A stretch of 54,453 bases of DNA from Chara braunii (taxonomy: Eukaryota; Streptophyta; Charophyceae; Charales; Characeae), in NCBI GenBank assembly GCA_003427395.1, contig BFEA01000533.1, positions 576,729-631,181 on the forward strand. The letters are read 5' to 3'. Position numbers and translations under genes: made by a program. Shown here piece by piece: positions 53,861 through 54,453 of the stretch (its first letter is position 1; every line of letters starts with the position of its first letter). The notes beneath the pieces were generated by a model. That model saw only the letters and a program-made list of their open reading frames with translations, was not told the origin of the DNA and searched no databases.

Positions 53861-54453
53861 ATTTTATGATTTTTTGGAAAAGACAAATGGCAGATTATAC
53901 ATAGATGCCTGCCCACTCCGGATTGGCTAACAACAATAACAGATTTAGAGGCAAAAGGACAGATCTCTCCGCTGTGCACGTACTGTGCCAGCTCCACGCC
54001 GAGGAAAAGAGCTACCCTGGAACATTGTCTACTAGACTGCCCAATGGTGACCCAAGTCTGGAGCTGGTGGGACGCAGCCTGGCACTACCTCACGGGGAAA
54101 CACCTGCCCTCGGACGTCCGTACCCTCCTGCTGGGAGGACCTCCAGAGGGGGGAACAGACTGGACACCCTTCATGACAAACCTGTTCACATACTCAAGAC
54201 TGACGGTGTTGATGGCAGCCTGGAGGATGCAATGTGCCTATGAAATAAAGCAACATGATTTCGGCTTTATGCAAGCACGTGCAACAATCATAGTCACAAT
54301 CACTGCCAATACCCAACAGGCCTGGAGGCAGATGCAGTCTGATCTACACAATGAACCTGAATGACACATACTGGAGAACTTGAAAACCACTTGGATGGAT
54401 ACCAATGAGAGACTGTGCACCCTTGACAACGCCCACTCCCTGAAGTGGCAGCA
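53861..54453 (+). pseudogene. LINE ORF2 C-terminal end, continues beyond window
   Basis: From 53882 the frame reads DKWQIIHRCLPTPDWLT, then PLCTYC ... TLEHCLLDCP and WSWWDAAWHYLTG. This is the same family as the LINE at 1-7.4 kb (WQIIHRCLPTPDWL, LEHCLLDCP, WWDAAYHFLTG). A single TGA near 54362 interrupts it, aligning with an Arg in the other copy, after which HILENLKTTWMD continues. The zinc-finger-like C-x2-C and H-C residues are intact. The 5' part is missing, so it is truncated or broken at about 53860. Confidence 0.85.

Overview
The window is nuclear DNA from a eukaryote of the green lineage. The U6 snRNA-like sequences are of plant type (UUCGGGGAC-like 5' hairpin). The one intact gene is a plant-style, intronless ABCG half-transporter. 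The rest is transposable elements, microsatellites and assembly gaps. A charophyte alga such as Chara is my best guess, because a Penelope-like element with an upstream GIY-YIG nuclease lies among L1-like LINEs, but the species is not proven from this sequence. There are no operons, phage genes or CRISPR arrays.

Layout. 1-7.4 kb: an L1-like LINE on the minus strand (ORF1, ORF2 with APE endonuclease and RT) whose frames carry stop codons but no frameshift. 7.9-12.5 kb: a second LINE remnant on the plus strand, split inside its zinc-finger region by a 2,445-bp TG...CA insertion with 6-bp target duplications. 12.6-14.9 kb: tandem repeats, one with a small foldback insertion. 15.5-16.55 kb: a decayed Penelope-like RT (minus) broken by a SINE-like repeat. 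16.7-20 kb: a minisatellite, a 0.6-kb ATC microsatellite and a composite array. 21.1-21.95 kb: a nested foldback element. 24.48-24.54 kb: a complete type III hammerhead ribozyme (minus). 24.86-25.49 kb: sequence gap. 27.06-31.55 kb: a putative LTR end with a tRNA-Met primer site, a telomere-repeat hairpin, then coiled-coil, SAP-like, GIY-YIG and Penelope-type RT frames. 33.8-35.7 kb: the ABCG gene (minus). 39.25-42.1 kb: a 5'-truncated LINE with a nearly open frame. 42.8-46.75 kb: SINE-like copies, tandem repeats and another LINE fragment. 47.1-49.75 kb: a 2,464-bp TG...CA element flanked by perfect 75-bp direct repeats. 50.1-53.3 kb: tRNA-like and U6-like retrosequences and a SINE-like repeat. 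53.86 kb to the end: the 3' end of another LINE copy.

How the parts relate. Several short repeats look like parasites of the LINE machinery. One SINE-like family shares its 3' tail with the LINE at 39-42 kb. The U6 pseudogene carries a 15-bp target duplication typical of LINE-mediated retroposition. The hammerhead ribozyme, Penelope-like elements and telomere-repeat hairpin together make this a good place to look for ribozyme-bearing or telomere-linked retroelements. Everything was read by eye from six-frame translations and motif inspection. Element boundaries are approximate unless target duplications are described.
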